Source: Tridacna crocea
Lineage: Eukaryota > Mollusca > Bivalvia > Cardiida > Cardiidae
Direction of reading: 5' to 3'
Assembly (NCBI GenBank): GCA_943736015.1
Contig: OX031059.1
Location: forward strand, 53,889,159 to 53,953,158
DNA: 64,000 bases
Below the pieces are notes generated by a model. The model searched no databases. It was not told the origin of the DNA and saw only the letters and a list, made by a program, of their open reading frames with translations. Positions 35,201 through 45,033 of the stretch are shown piece by piece. The position numbers were made by a program, and so were the translations under genes. Numbering within the stretch: position 1 is the first letter of the stretch; each line of letters begins with the position of its first letter.

Positions 35201-38200
35201 GTAATAGAAACTCCACGAACCCATGGATAGGTGCAATAGCCGCCACGATATAACTGAAATAATGTTCAAAACCGGATTAAACACAATACAATCATTTCAC
35301 TACCCTGAAGAAGAACACTTGTAACCAGCTTTCCTCCTTTTTCCACAATGTTTTATACCCTATCGAAGAGATCACCATGTTAGGGACATTCAATATGTCT
35401 TCTGTGGATACTTTCCATTTGGTCAATACCAAAGTTTTGTTGTTTGGTAAAGCGTTAACTCTTTACCACACAATCCCAAGTTTTAACAAGCTCGAGGAAG
35501 AGGTCTCTTGAAAACGTTGTGGGAAAAGGAGAAAATTCTGAAGAGCATTTTCTCCTTTTCCCACAGCATTTTCTACCCTATCAAAGAAAAATCAAACTAT
35601 ACGAGTAACACTGAAATTGTTGTCTGCAAATGCTTTGAATTTGGACAAGGCTATCATTTTGTCATATGGTGAAGGGTTCAGCATTTAACGGTTTACTAAA
35701 CGATAAAATTTTGGACTGGTCCAAATTGAAAGCACTTGCAGACAACAAAAAATAAACGTAACTCAAAAATGGAAATTTGTTTCCAGCTGGGAAGAAAACA
35801 TTGTGGGAAAAGGAGAAAATGCTGGATACCAGCATTTTCTCCTTTTCCCACAATGTTTTCAAAAGGCTTTCTATCTCAGGGTCATTAAAAGGCGAGATTG
35901 TGTGGTAAAAAGTTAACTAAGTAGGAGTCATGAAGACTGCTGTAGACAAGATGAATGTTAGATACAGAAAACCTTCCTACCATGAACTCTTTACCACACA
36001 AGGAAATTTTAGACTGGTCCAAATTGAAAGCGTTTGCAGACGACAAAATAAATGTGACTGAAGAATAGAAATTTGTTCTGGGAAGGGTAGAAAACACAGT
36101 GAGAAAAGGAGAAAATGTTGGTTACCAGCATTTTCTCCTTTTCCCACAATGTTTTCAAAAGGCTTCTTTCTCAGAGGCGTCAAAAGTAGGGATTGTGTGG
36201 TAATGGGTTAACTCTTTCCCAAAAGACAAAAATCTTCCCCTGGTCCAAACTGACAGCATTTGCAGATGACAAAAAAAGAGTGACTCAAAATTTAAAACTT
36301 GACTTTGGAAGAGTATGAAACACTGTGGGAAAAGCAGAAAATACTGGTTACCAGCATTTTCTCCTTTTCCCACAGTGTTGGCAGAAAGTTTCTTCCACAG
36401 GGTCGTTAAAACCAGGAACTGTTTGGTAAAGGGTTCATCTAGCACTACAGGGGTATGGCATTTAAGTGTGCAACAGGCAGCTGTAAGAAGAGTACTGAAG
36501 ACAAGATTTATGTTACATACTAGCCTGGGTTCCAGGACCATGGCTAGTTAGATACCAGAAAAAAACAAAAAACCCTAACCAGCATGCCCTCTGTACTTTC
36601 TCAATGACTTGCCCGTCGCTACATCAAACAGCATCACTGTTTTATCCATTCCACAGGTACAGATCTGACTGTTGTCCCCCGAGCTCTGCGCATCCAAAAC
36701 TTCATACCCATGTCCTGCATACTCTTTCAACTGAACAACTCTATGAGGATTCCATAGTTTCACAGTTTTGTCACTTCCACATGTTAAACAGTATAAGCCA
36801 TCAACTGAAACAAAAACACATACCTCTCCATTCCATTGGCTGTTTATGATAGAAATATAAATGTTTACTGATGAAAAACCAGAAGGTCATAATAGACCCA
36901 TGTGGTTTATGAAATATATATAAAAACAGTATAATAAAATATGGCGAATCTTTTCCAATATTATAAAAGGTAATACAGTAATCCTTTTTAGACATAACTC
37001 CTCTTAACCTTTTACTCCATAGATACTCATTTCTACGCATTGCTTGTATGAGCCTTTGGAAAACATTGTGGCAAAAGGTGAAATTGCTCGTGACGAGCAA
37101 TTTCACCTTTTGTCACAATGTTTTCTATGCCATCAAAAAGGTGTCATATACACATAAGAACTGCTTCATCCTTGCTTTTATTTAGGGTAAATTAGAGATA
37201 CCATAGAAATGCTTTATGGGTTAAAGGGTTAATGTAATGATATTTGAACCAATTTTTATCTTGAAAGAAAAATTAAAATTACAGGTTATCTGTATGATGT
37301 AAAAAAAAATGATGAGTACATGTACCGGTATTACCAGTTACATTTGAAAATAAATAAAAATTAGTTCTATTTGGGGTTTACATATAGCCTATAATCATGC
37401 AGCGCACTATGTTAAAATTTCTAAACAAGTCTGCTTACGATGCAACAGAGCTACCATCTGACAAAAGTAAAATAAGATTATAAGATATAAATTAAATTGT
37501 TCACAATGCTTTTGCTGTATGTTTGGCAGTCTCCTGGTCAAAATGTACTACACTAAAACCATGTGCCATTCACACTCATCGGAATTGTCTGATTGTTGAT
37601 ATTCTGATCACGAATAACATTTGAAAACACAGTGGCAAAAAGAGAATATACTTGTAAAAAGCATTACAGATAAAAAACAACACCTACAAATATAAATCTG
37701 CAAATTGCTTCAATTTCAGCAGACCAAAATTACCTCATCTGGTAAAGAGTCAATACATTTACCACATTTATTGTTGGAATTTTAGAGTTAATACATTTTA
37801 GGCAGTCTAATTTATAACATTTATTGTTGGATTTTAAGTGCGAAAAATTTGTCTCTTAAGCCCAACATAAAAAAATCCTGAATTTTCAGCAAATTTAAAG
37901 TTCCTAAAATTCAGACCTGGAATTATAAATCTCCCAAAACCATCCCTTAATGAAAGCACAGGAATTTGACATTCTATAATTAATGAAACAAGAGGGCTAA
38001 GATGGCCCTGGATTACTCACCTGAATTTTTGAGATGACCAATTTTTAGACAATTTTTTTTTTTTTTGAGGTATTGAAACATTGGAATCAAATTTATAATT
38101 TTGCCAAGCAATTTTCAAAAGGTCACCTGTAAAAGTCATTTCGAAATCTGACCATCAGTTTCAAAAAGAAGAATTTTTAAGAATTCTTCATTTCTGTAAA

Positions 38201-41200
38201 AGAGCAAGTAGCCCCCATCCACGAGAGCCATGTTTCTTGATGGATCAAAATTTACGAACAAGTTTTGAAAAGGGTCACCCAAGGAACATCTCTCTGAAAT
38301 TATTTCAAAATCTGACCAGGGGTTTCAGAGAAAGAGAATTTTCAAGAATTTAATCATGTCCGAATAGTGCAAGTAGCCCCCATTTACAAGAGCCATGTTT
38401 CTAGACAGATCAAAATTATCTGCACTGGAATTAGAAGGCCTAAAAGCCACTAGACAGCATCAATGTTTGTTCTGATGAAGAAATATGGATTACTGCAAGG
38501 CAAAAGTTGAACTCAAAACTACAAATATAATTATGCAATAATATTTTTTTTACAGAAAAGGGAAGAACATAAAGATTGAATCAGGGATCTAATGAAACCA
38601 CGACCAATGATTGAATAAAGTGCGAATAGAGCGAATATCTATGGGAACGGGTAACCGGTCATTTCGTACCTTGGTCATTTCGTACCTAGGTAATTTCGTA
38701 CGGTTTTGGTCATTTCGTACCTGCTTCTTTGGTCATTTCGTACCTAGTGGCAACCATTTCGTACCTAGTCCATTTCGTACCTACTTTTTAATGACTTTGC
38801 TCTGGTCATGTCGTACCCAGCCACCTAAAATTTCTAAAGTTTAACATTTTTTAAACTCGTTATAGATTATTTATTTTAATAATGCTTACAGATATTTTCA
38901 GATAAAGATAATTGATTATTCTGTCAAATTGGATTCTACAATTTTGGTAGAAGTTCTGAAAAGCAAAACAACTGACACCTTGTTTGGTCTTTTGCAAATA
39001 TGTCACCTTTTTATATACAGTTTTAATTGCTGATAGACCCGTTGCCAGATCGTTGTTGATTATTGACACCTCGGCATTACGTAACCCTTTACCTTTGTAC
39101 CTTCAATGAATTAATAGTAAGAGTATTTTTATTAAAAGTAGCAGTAGTCTTAACTCTGGACATAGACACAGTTTTTCATTCACTTGCATTTAAGTGCTAT
39201 GATAAACTATAGTAGAGGTGTGAATGATTGATGTATTGATCCAATTGTTATACATGTTATAACTGGATTAATTTGTGTGTGACGCTGTCATATCAGCAAA
39301 TTGGGTGGTGTTAAAAGTGGCGTTAGACACAGGTGTCTGACACCATGTCGCTACATTTATTAAACTTCTTGTTTTTCTCTGTATATTTATGATTGCATCG
39401 AGTCTTCGTCGTAGTTTGTGCAGATGAACTTGCTCATTTGAATTAGAAGTTTCCTATACGATAAATATTTCTGGACTTTTAATGGCAAATTATTGACTTT
39501 TCTAAGTGCCTCAATGACTGTTTGTTGGATTTGTGTTGGGTGCGATTTCTACATTGCATCTTTTGAAGGGTTGTTCTTTTGTTTATGCACCGACTGACGG
39601 CGATTAAACAAAACATTTATGCAAATACATTTTTTTCCCCTAGGAAATGTATCAATACACTGGATAGTGAATATAAAAGATCAGGTTGCAAAGTCCATGG
39701 AGTGTGGTCTTATTATTTACTATCCAAAATAGCCTACGGAGGATGTCTTTTTTGTTTCCTTGTTATAGTTAAGCTTGGCCTTAATCTAAAAAGTTCGTGA
39801 ATAACTAATTGTGAAAACCAGAGAACAATACGATCCACTTTCTGAGCAATTTCATTTTAATCTCAACTGTCTGGAAAAGCCCCCGTAGCTCAGCAAGTAG
39901 TGTACAGGACTTGAAAATATGGGGTCGCTGGTTCGATCCCGTATCAAACTATTTCTTTCCAAACATTGATGATAGGCATTTGGACAGGATTCATTCCTCT
40001 CTCACTGCTGACCATTGGTAAGACAAGACATGTAGGAAAGCGGAAGAATATTGTGCAGAGCACTGATACTCCTGGAAACTCCGGGAAAGCATGATAGGTG
40101 CACTGGTAAGCTGCCGCGATATATACACGTTACTGAAAAAGTATTGTATAAACAGCATTAAACACCACACAAACAATCGCTGGAAAAGCATGGAATACAC
40201 TATAAAGTTTCGAGATTAAACTAGGCCTATCCTGATGAAGAAGCTTCTAGAAACTATTGTCGGAAAATGATAATATTCTGGCAACCATCATTTTCCAGTT
40301 TCCCGCAATCTCTTTTTTTTTTTTTATGATAAACAGTGCCCGACGTTTTTGCCCCTGATTTTTTCGTCGATCAAACGAACTTTGAACATGTACTTTCTTC
40401 TCCCTACATTGTAGAACTAAAAGACATACGTGAGTTGAGAAAGCTATGATACGATAATTGAAATACATGTACTACATACAAAGTCAATCAGCAGCTATTC
40501 TATCAATATGTTTAATTAACACTTTACCACACACACAAAAAAACTTAGTATTAACAGCCTGGCGGAAGAATCATCATGAAAGCAATGTAGCATGCTCTCC
40601 ATGTAAGCAAGCCTATAACTATACTGTTTGGTAAACAGTGTTCATAAAGAATCATGGTTGAACAAGACAGCGCAAAAGTGGCCACTCTCCAAATTTTTTT
40701 TCCATAAAGTAAATTTACGCAGAAGTCGGAGAGAAATAAACAAAAGAGTTCTAAACAACCTTTGTGTTTTAAAAACTGGACCTAGGAAGAAGTAACCAAT
40801 AATCGTCATATACAATCATAACCATCATCCTCCTTCGGCGAAATTTAACACAATTTCAGCAATGTACAATTTTAGCAGTGGCCATTCAACAAAAAACACA
40901 AAAATAGTATGAAAACTAGATACTTAATAAGCAAAAAGATCATTACACCTGGGTACGAAATGACCAAAGTGGGTACGAAATGACCAAAGTGGGTACGAAA
41001 TGACCAAAATAAAAAGTATAGGTAGGTACGAAATGACCAAAATCGTACGAAATGACCTAGGTATGAAATGACCTAGGTACGAAATGACTGGAAACCTGGG
41101 AACGAATTGACCTGCAGATTAACAAGTTTACCCACAGTCCGTAAATATTCTTCCTACCATTAAATCGAACAGCTCTCACTGCTCCTTGTTTACAGTTTAT

Positions 41201-41236
41201 GGTATGTACGAGCTTAGATGGTAATTCTTCCAGCAT
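26227..41236 (-). CDS. WDR83: WD repeat domain-containing protein 83 (MORG1), 7 exons, complete
   Basis: Minus-strand exons in coding order: 41158-41236, 36580-36804, 34240-34352, 33151-33283, 30618-30726, 27533-27647, 26227-26376. All introns are GT-AG, all phases match, and the sum is 924 nt, 307 residues (human about 315). Seven blade ends are visible in order: VKLWN, VMLFD, VKIWD, IRRYD, VKLMD, VYIWD, MYIWK. Orthologue-like stretches include GAVRAVRFNVDGLYCLTCGS, GHGYEVLDA, YTGHKNEDYRIDSCL and HSLSYHPSETCLLT. In other animals this protein is a scaffold for ERK-pathway components, regulates prolyl hydroxylase PHD3 and is found with spliceosomes; the same roles are inferred here, not seen. 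The start at 41236 (MLEELPSKLVHTI) is the first ATG of the exon. The gene covers 15 kb because its introns are filled with mobile elements, including a 2.5-kb element in intron 1. Confidence 0.95.
26440..26606 (-). mobile_element. Truncated TTAA palindromic MITE in WDR83 intron 6
   Basis: Palindrome near 26513-26573. Both arms carry the unusual CATTTTGGAAAAAA/TTTTTTCCAAAATG wording (with one mismatch), another arm-matched variant. It sits about 75 bp upstream of the last WDR83 exon on the gene's strand. Confidence 0.6.
26607..26835 (+). mobile_element. TTAA palindromic MITE, subfamily B
   Basis: 229 bp with TTAA ends. Palindrome around GCTTGTTACGAGC near 26745, with one mismatch. In WDR83 intron 6. 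Confidence 0.85.
26840..27290. other. Intron stretch with nothing recognised
   Basis: Very AT-rich part of WDR83 intron 6 between a subfamily B element and a partial palindromic copy near 27300-27435. No frame or repeat that I can name. Confidence 0.3.
27708..28556 (+). mobile_element. Tandem pair of hairpin-ended elements, copies 2 and 3
   Basis: Copy 2 (27708-28103) and copy 3 (28110-28556) match the element at 8204-8650 and lie head to tail. In copy 2 the left arm of the terminal hairpin is deleted between GGTGAAAG and CTGTGCCACTCG, shortening it by about 50 bp. Copy 3 keeps both arms. The pair lies in WDR83 intron 5. Confidence 0.75.
28624..28851 (-). mobile_element. TTAA palindromic MITE, subfamily A, with arm-matched variant
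   Basis: Both palindrome arms carry the same private change: GGGAAATGGAG on the left and CTCCATTTCCC on the right, where the consensus has GGGAAAAGGAG/CTCCTTTTCCC. Right end TTTGGTAAAGAGTTAA. Confidence 0.85.
28974..29212 (-). mobile_element. Diverged TTAA palindromic MITE copy
   Basis: Starts CCCTTTATTACACAATCC and ends TTTGGTAAAGAGCTAA. Its palindrome has a damaged right arm (CAGCATTTTTTATTTTTCCC). Confidence 0.65.
29268..29530 (-). repeat. Dispersed repeat, copy 2 (inverted partner at 5748-6064)
   Basis: Reverse-complement match to 5748-6064: starts with AGCTATCACTAAACATGATT and ends with a (CAGA)n run near 29500-29515. In WDR83 intron 5. Confidence 0.65.
29556..30183. mobile_element. 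Array of three TTAA palindromic MITEs
   Basis: Copies: 29556-29748 (+, right palindrome arm and centre deleted), 29745-29971 (-, near-perfect palindrome with CACTGTG/CACAGTG in both arms) and 29968 to about 30183 (+). Both junctions use one shared TTAA. Confidence 0.8.
30354..30609. mobile_element. Long-TIR MITE (GTAAAGTGTCGTC type), copy 3, abutting a WDR83 splice donor
   Basis: TIR ends TCTGCAACACATGAAAAAG and CCCTTTTTGCGTTATA. Its right end lies about 3 bp from the donor GTAGGT (30612-30617 on the minus strand) of WDR83 exon 5. Confidence 0.75.
31013..31249 (+). mobile_element. TTAA palindromic MITE, subfamily B
   Basis: 237 bp with a small internal insertion near 31100. Palindrome centre CTTGTCACCAGC near 31160. 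Right end ATGGAGCAAAGGGTTAA. Confidence 0.85.
31255..31900. mobile_element. Diverged TTAA palindromic MITE copies
   Basis: A copy with a mostly deleted palindrome runs from about 31278 to 31470; another at about 31674-31882 keeps its hairpin near 31765-31825 and ends TTTGGTAAAGAGTTAA. Confidence 0.55.
31986..32176. mobile_element. Central-palindrome TIR element, copy 1 (partner at 59296-59487)
   Basis: Starts CAGAGCTCGAGATTACAGGG and ends near AATCACTCCCTCTCTC. Its central palindrome contains TTGTGGGTACTCATTAGAA and its imperfect complement; arms are more diverged than in the partner copy. Confidence 0.65.
32229..32497. mobile_element. Long-TIR MITE (GTAAAGTGTCGTC type), copy 4
   Basis: Ends TATGGACTGCAACACATG and CGTGTAGTATGCCATA; TIRs extend inward through GACATTTGCGTAAAGTGTCG and its complement. 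In WDR83 intron 4. Confidence 0.75.
32715..33120 (-). mobile_element. Two TTAA palindromic MITE copies
   Basis: The first (about 32718-32890) is broken on its long side. The second (about 32918-33122) has a well-formed palindrome near 32951-33019 and ends about 30 bp from WDR83 exon 4 (33151). Confidence 0.65.
33320..33510 (+). mobile_element. TTAA palindromic MITE lacking its left end
   Basis: Starts directly within the long arm (TTGAAAGCATTTGCAGACGA) and ends GTGGTAAAGAGTTAA. Palindrome near 33390-33455. In WDR83 intron 3, close to the acceptor of exon 4. Confidence 0.7.
33626..33854 (+). mobile_element. TTAA palindromic MITE, subfamily A
   Basis: 229 bp with both TTAA ends: TTAACCCTTTACCAAACGAA and TTTGGTAAAGGGTTAA. 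Palindrome around GGTTACC near 33767. A second, shorter copy with a deleted left palindrome arm follows at about 33970-34155. Confidence 0.85.
35028..35300 (+). repeat. SINE body and tail (head degraded)
   Basis: Shares TTTCTTTCCAARSATTGATG, AACAGGATTCATTCCTCTC and TGACCATTG with the SINE at 39886-40190 and has the same kind of tail (ATATAACTGAAATAATG, then TTAAACACAATACAATCA). No clear tRNA-like head. Confidence 0.6.
35285..36437. mobile_element. Chain of five TTAA palindromic MITEs in WDR83 intron 2
   Basis: Copies at about 35285-35458, 35455-35680, 35690-35916 (+), 35985-36211 (+) and 36208-36437 (+). Copies 1/2 and 4/5 share a single TTAA. Copy 5 has CACTGTG/CACAGTG in both arms. The chain ends 143 bp from WDR83 exon 2. 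Confidence 0.75.
37004..37232 (-). mobile_element. TTAA palindromic MITE, subfamily B
   Basis: 229 bp, TTAA ends, reverse orientation, in WDR83 intron 1. Palindrome centre CTCGTGACGAG near 37091; the arms are almost perfect (GTGGCAAAAGG against CCTTTTGTCAC). Confidence 0.85.
37233..37985. other. Intron stretch with little recognisable
   Basis: AT-rich part of WDR83 intron 1. Only a decayed trace of a palindromic element is visible near 37620-37760 (GAAAACACAGTGGCAAAAAG, then CATCTGGTAAAGAG). No exon is missing here, since exons 1 and 2 join in phase. Confidence 0.35.
37988..38425 (-). mobile_element. Tandem-unit element, reverse orientation
   Basis: Begins ACAAGAGGGCTAAGATGGCC, the reverse complement of the hairpin 3' end seen at 10915-10940, then CTCACCTGA. 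Two units follow; the landmark GCAAGTAGCCCCCATYYACR occurs at about 38204 and 38369, a period of about 165 bp. Confidence 0.6.
38640..41106. mobile_element. 2.5-kb element with inverted ends made of tandem GGTCATTTCGTACC units
   Basis: The left end (about 38640-38820) carries eight variants of GGTCATTTCGTACC; the right end (about 40948-41106) carries seven in reverse complement. Read inward, both ends also align outside the units (GGGAACGGGTAACC against GTTCCCAGGTTTCC) and in unit order, including the variant TCGTACGRTTTTGGTC. The termini are thus true inverted repeats of about 120 bp with internal tandem structure, as in foldback-type transposons. The interior contains a SINE (39886-40190) and no recognisable transposase. 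The right end lies about 45 bp inside WDR83 intron 1 from the exon 1 donor. Confidence 0.7.
39886..40190 (+). repeat. tRNA-headed SINE, complete copy
   Basis: The head reads CCCCGTAGCTCAGCAAGTAG (A-box-like) and CTGGTTCGATCCCG (B-box). The acceptor stem does not close, so it is not a tRNA gene. The body shares AGGATTCATTCCTCTC and CTGACCATTG with 35028-35300. The tail is GTTACTGAAAAAGTATTG followed by AACACCACACAAACAATC. It lies inside the 2.5-kb element. Confidence 0.7.
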
Positions 41237-41394
41237 TACAAGATTAATTTGAAGCCGGTGTGGGACTTTGGAGGTTTGTTTACGTTTTTCGTTTGAAGTA
41301 CGATATATGGTTTCCTGCCTTACAACAATATTTCAGGTGTAATACTAGAAATACGGAGACCAGGATTGGAACTCTCGCATATATCTCGTTTGAA
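41237..41394. promoter_or_regulatory. Putative bidirectional promoter / 5' UTR spacer
   Basis: These 158 bp separate the WDR83 start codon (minus strand) from the ATG of a candidate plus-strand exon. The segment contains none of the repeat families that crowd both sides. Such spacing suits a shared divergent promoter. No TATA box or other element is convincing, and part of it must be 5' UTR. The call depends on the plus-strand gene being real. Confidence 0.35.
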
Positions 41395-44031
41395 ATGAGA
41401 ATTTACTGTCGAAAGAACTTCCTGACAGGTTTTCGCCCAGGACATCTGAAGTCAAAGAAGTGGCTGTACAGCGGTTCTATTCGATTTATCCTCACAGTGT
41501 TATGTCTTGAACGTACCGTTTTTCGAGGTAAGTATCTGATTGAATTAACTTTTTTTTTTACTTGTGACTCCGGACGCATACCTTAGGTGTGATCGACAGG
41601 TGAAAGAAAAAAAATTGAGAGAGAAGTTAGTGAGCCGTAAAATCCAATTTTAGTGCTTATGGGAAAATCATGGTGAAACAAATGTTAGAACGTAATGGAA
41701 ATTATTTGTCAAAGTGTTTAAGAGTGCTAACGTATTCATTGGTAAAGAAATCATGTTTCTATAGTTAGTGCCTGGATGGGTGACAAGGCCGTTGCACGTT
41801 ACATTCGGTGGCAGAGGTTGGATTGACAACTGCCAGCATACCTTCAGTCTGAAGGTGTCTGCTCCGATGCTATTTTTGTGACTGGTCTTCGCTTACACCT
41901 TCAGTCCAGCCATTCATTAAACCCGTATGGAAAAAATACGACTTTACCCGCATCTTTTCGAACGGCTCTATGCGACAGAATTTCAAATGACAACTAATAA
42001 AATGGGCATGGATTGTTAGATAAATGATTAATCTTTACAACAAAACTGATGTTAGTTAATATCCAGCTCTTACCTTTGTGCAAATCTGTACTTTTCAACG
42101 TAAATAATCGTTGACCTACTTCACCAGAAATCAAAACATGGTGATCTTTTCAATGCGCATGTCTCGGCAGAAATCGCAGTATCTCTGACACGCTACAGGA
42201 TGGTTTAGTTGCGAATTTTGCTGTAAACAAACGCACCTTGATCGAACTTGGCTGTATAGGGTTAGGGAACCAGACTGTACAAATTTCAAATTCCGTTGAG
42301 TGCGCATGCCTGACTAACGGAAGTCGCTGCGTTAGTTGTTTACAAATTATGCTGGATTTATTTACGTTGGGAAAAAGGTAAATTTCCATTGATTTAATTG
42401 GTATTTTGCAGCATATTTTGTGTGCTCTTAAAGATTAATCATTTATCTAACGGTCCATACCCATTTTATTAGCTGTCATTGGGAATTTTGTCGCATTGAG
42501 CCGTTCGAAAAGATGCGGGTAACATCGTATTTTTTCCATACGGGTTTAATGAATGGCTGGACTGAAGGTGTTAGCGAAGACCAGTCACAAAAATAGCATC
42601 GGAGCAGACACCTTCAGACTGAAGGTACTGCCAGCATAGCCAGCATAATGCAGAGAAATTACCCTCCCCTACAAAATAACCCGTGGGTCATTTGTTGAGG
42701 TAGAGAATACCACCAGTCTGAAGGTGTCCGCTCCAATGCTATTTTTTACTCGTTACAGCTGATAAAATGGGCATGGATCATTAGACAAATGACTAGTCTT
42801 TACAAAAAGACTGATGTCAGTTAATATCTAAATCTTACCTTCGTGCAAATCTGTACTTTTCAACGTAAGTAACCGTTGACCTACTTCACCAGAAATCAAA
42901 ACATGGTGGTATCATTGATGCGCATGTCTCAGCAGAAATCTCAGTGTCTCTGAAGCGTTCCAGGACGGTTTAGTTGCGAATTTCGCTGTTTGCAAAGACA
43001 CCTTTTGCGAAAATGGTTGGTACAGTGAGATAACCAGATTGTACAAAATCCTTATTCCGTTGATTGCGCTTGCCTGTTTAACGGAAGTCCCTGTGTCAGT
43101 TGTTTACAAATTACATGTAACTTGGATTTATTTATGTTGGGAAAAAAGGTAAATTTCCATTGATTAAATTTGTATTTTGCAGCACTGATTGTGTGATGCT
43201 AAAGATTAATCATTTATCTAATGGTCTATGCCCATTTTATTAGCTGTCATTCGAAATTTTGTCGCAAAGAGCCGTTTGAAAAGATGCGGGTAAAATCCTA
43301 TTAATTCCAGATACTTTTAATGAACATTGCTCTGAAGGTGTATGCGAAGACCAGTAACAAAAATGGCATCGAAGCGGACACCTTTGGTCTGAAGGTACGT
43401 AAAGAAATGAAAAATACCCCCCTCAGGTTCTCCACATAGAATAATGACCCTGGGCTAATTTCTGTATGTAGATTAATGACCAGAGTCATTCCTCTATATA
43501 GAGAAATTACCCATGGGTCATTTTGTAGGGAAGGGTCATTTCTCTGCATGACACCGGACTGGAGTTGCCTTACCCATGTATAATTCCCTTGGTTTATTTC
43601 TGTATTCATATTTGTATATAAGTTTTTAATAGAGACTTCTGAAAGGGGAGAGTAATGTCATGGAGAGAAGTGAGATATATTAGCACTAGTCTACAAACCT
43701 GCCTTGCTGTTGAGCCAGCTTGTACAGCAATTCGGTTTGTTGTAATTTTCTCTGTGCAAGTTAAGCAACATAAATATAGTTACTGCTTGGATGGGTGAGC
43801 AGGATGTAGAATATTACAGGAGCTAGCGTGGACCAACCTGTATTGAGGAGCTTATTAATTTTATTTCACACTTATTTAAATGAAGCTGAGGTTGTCAGTG
43901 ACACACAAATCTGTGTCATTGATGCGATTTTAACTCGAGTGACACCAGAAATACATGTAAATGATATAGCGTCATCAGACAAAAGTTTCCAAAAATCTAA
44001 ATCATCTACGAAATTTAATAAAACTACATAA
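41395..44031 (+). CDS. Tentative gene divergent from WDR83 (two exons, function unknown)
   Basis: Exon 41395-41527 starts MRIYCRKNFLTGFRPGHLKS, ends ERTVFR in phase 1, and is followed by GTAAGT, a near-consensus donor. Exon 43820-44031 follows ATATTACAG and opens in the matching phase: ASVDQPVLRSLLILFHTYLN continues to EIHVNDIASS and a TAA at 44029-44031. An internal donor-like GTAAAT after EIH (near 43955) could end that exon earlier and lead to more exons. The second exon looks helical, like one HEAT unit. No family is recognised. The intron holds two copies of a TIR element (41841-42626, 42712-43396). Support is the phase match, the strong first donor and the divergent position; it may still be chance. 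Confidence 0.35.
41841..42626. mobile_element. TIR element, copy 1, with a possible 12-bp target duplication
   Basis: TIRs of about 190 bp begin CCTTCAGTCTGAAGGTGTCT and include GCTCCGATGCTATTTTTGTG, GACTGGTCTTCGC and CCCATTTTATTAG-type stretches. The same 12 bases, ACTGCCAGCATA, flank the left (41829-41840) and right (42627-42638) ends. The interior is about 400 bp and non-coding. It lies in the intron of the tentative divergent gene. Confidence 0.7.
42712..43396. mobile_element. TIR element, copy 2, nested in another inverted repeat
   Basis: Same TIRs and interior as 41841-42626, about 100 bp shorter on the left. The sequence on its left (42647-42710) and that beyond its right end (43430-43556) are inverted copies of each other (ATGCAGAGAAATKACCC and CCCCTACAAAATRACCC landmarks), so copy 2 probably inserted into a pre-existing foldback element. 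Confidence 0.65.
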
Positions 44032-44055
44032 ATCCAAGTCTGTTCTTGCTTCAAG

Positions 44056-44257
44056 ATCAAATGAACACTGTTTTTGCATTTGCAGATGACTAAATAAATT
44101 TGAATCAAAAATTGAAATTTGTTTTGGAAAGGGTGGAAAACGTTGTGGGAAAAGGAGAAAATGCTGGTTACCAGCATTTTCTCCTTTTCCCACAATGTTT
44201 TCAAAATGCTTCTTTCTCATGGTCGTTAAAAGTTGGGATTGTGTGGGAAAGAGTTAA
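44056..44257 (+). mobile_element. TTAA palindromic MITE lacking its left end
   Basis: Begins within the long arm and ends TGTGGGAAAGAGTTAA. Palindrome around GGTTACC near 44168, with CGTTGTG on the left and CACAATG on the right. Confidence 0.7.
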
Positions 44258-44340
44258 AGTGAACCATAATTTTCTTGTCGTCTGCAAATGCTTTTTTCTG
44301 AAATTGGGCATGGCTGAAACTTTCTTTGTCTAATTAACAT

Positions 44341-44569
44341 TTAACCCTTTACCACATGACAAAATTTTAGACTTATCCAAATTGAAAACATTTGCAGACG
44401 ACAAAATAAAGGTGACTGAAAAATTGAAATTTGTTCTGGGAAGGGTATAAAACACTGTGGGAAAAGGAGAAAATGCTGGTTACCAGCATTTTCTCCTTTT
44501 CCTACAGTGTTTTCAAAAGGCTTCTTTCTCATGGGCGTCAAAAGTAGGGATTGTATGGTAACGGGTTAA
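44341..44569 (+). mobile_element. TTAA palindromic MITE, subfamily A
   Basis: 229 bp with both TTAA ends. CACTG/CAGTG is matched in both arms, while GTGGG/CCTAC is not. Confidence 0.85.
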
Positions 44570-45033
44570 TCCTTTACCGCATGGTTTAGGGACTATAAAG
44601 GAAAAAGGCTTCAGAAAACATTTTCCAATCAGCGTTTTATCCTTTTCCAGCAGTGTTTTTTTCACCCATTCAAAGACCAAGTTTCCTTCATTTGAGTTAC
44701 ATTTAAATTGTCTTCAAAATATGTTTAGTTTTGAAAATTGCTTGATATGTTATGTGGGGAAGAGTTGAAAAATGTCTGCTATCAACTTCTTTGTTTCTTA
44801 TGCCGGAAAGAAAAGGTGGCACTTTTTTTTTTTATTTCAGAGCCCCTTGAGAATCGCTTGGTCTTGTCAGCTACAAATAATTTCCTCAAGTATATACCCT
44901 CAACTCTTAACTCTTTACCAAATGACGAAATTTTGGGTTAGCCCAAATTGAAAGCATTAGCAGACGAAATAAATGTGAATCAGAAATCAAAAACCCTTGT
45001 TTGTTGGATTCTTACTTCCTCTGGCAAAGGGGG

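Noticed and set aside
39886..39960. tRNA gene
   Set aside because: A-box and B-box are present, but acceptor and anticodon stems do not close, and the body and tail match a SINE copy elsewhere.
44841..44890. Third exon of the divergent gene (PLENRLVLSATNNFLK)
   Set aside because: A good acceptor precedes it and GTATAT could end it, but its phase does not match the end of the preceding candidate exon and it runs into repeat sequence.
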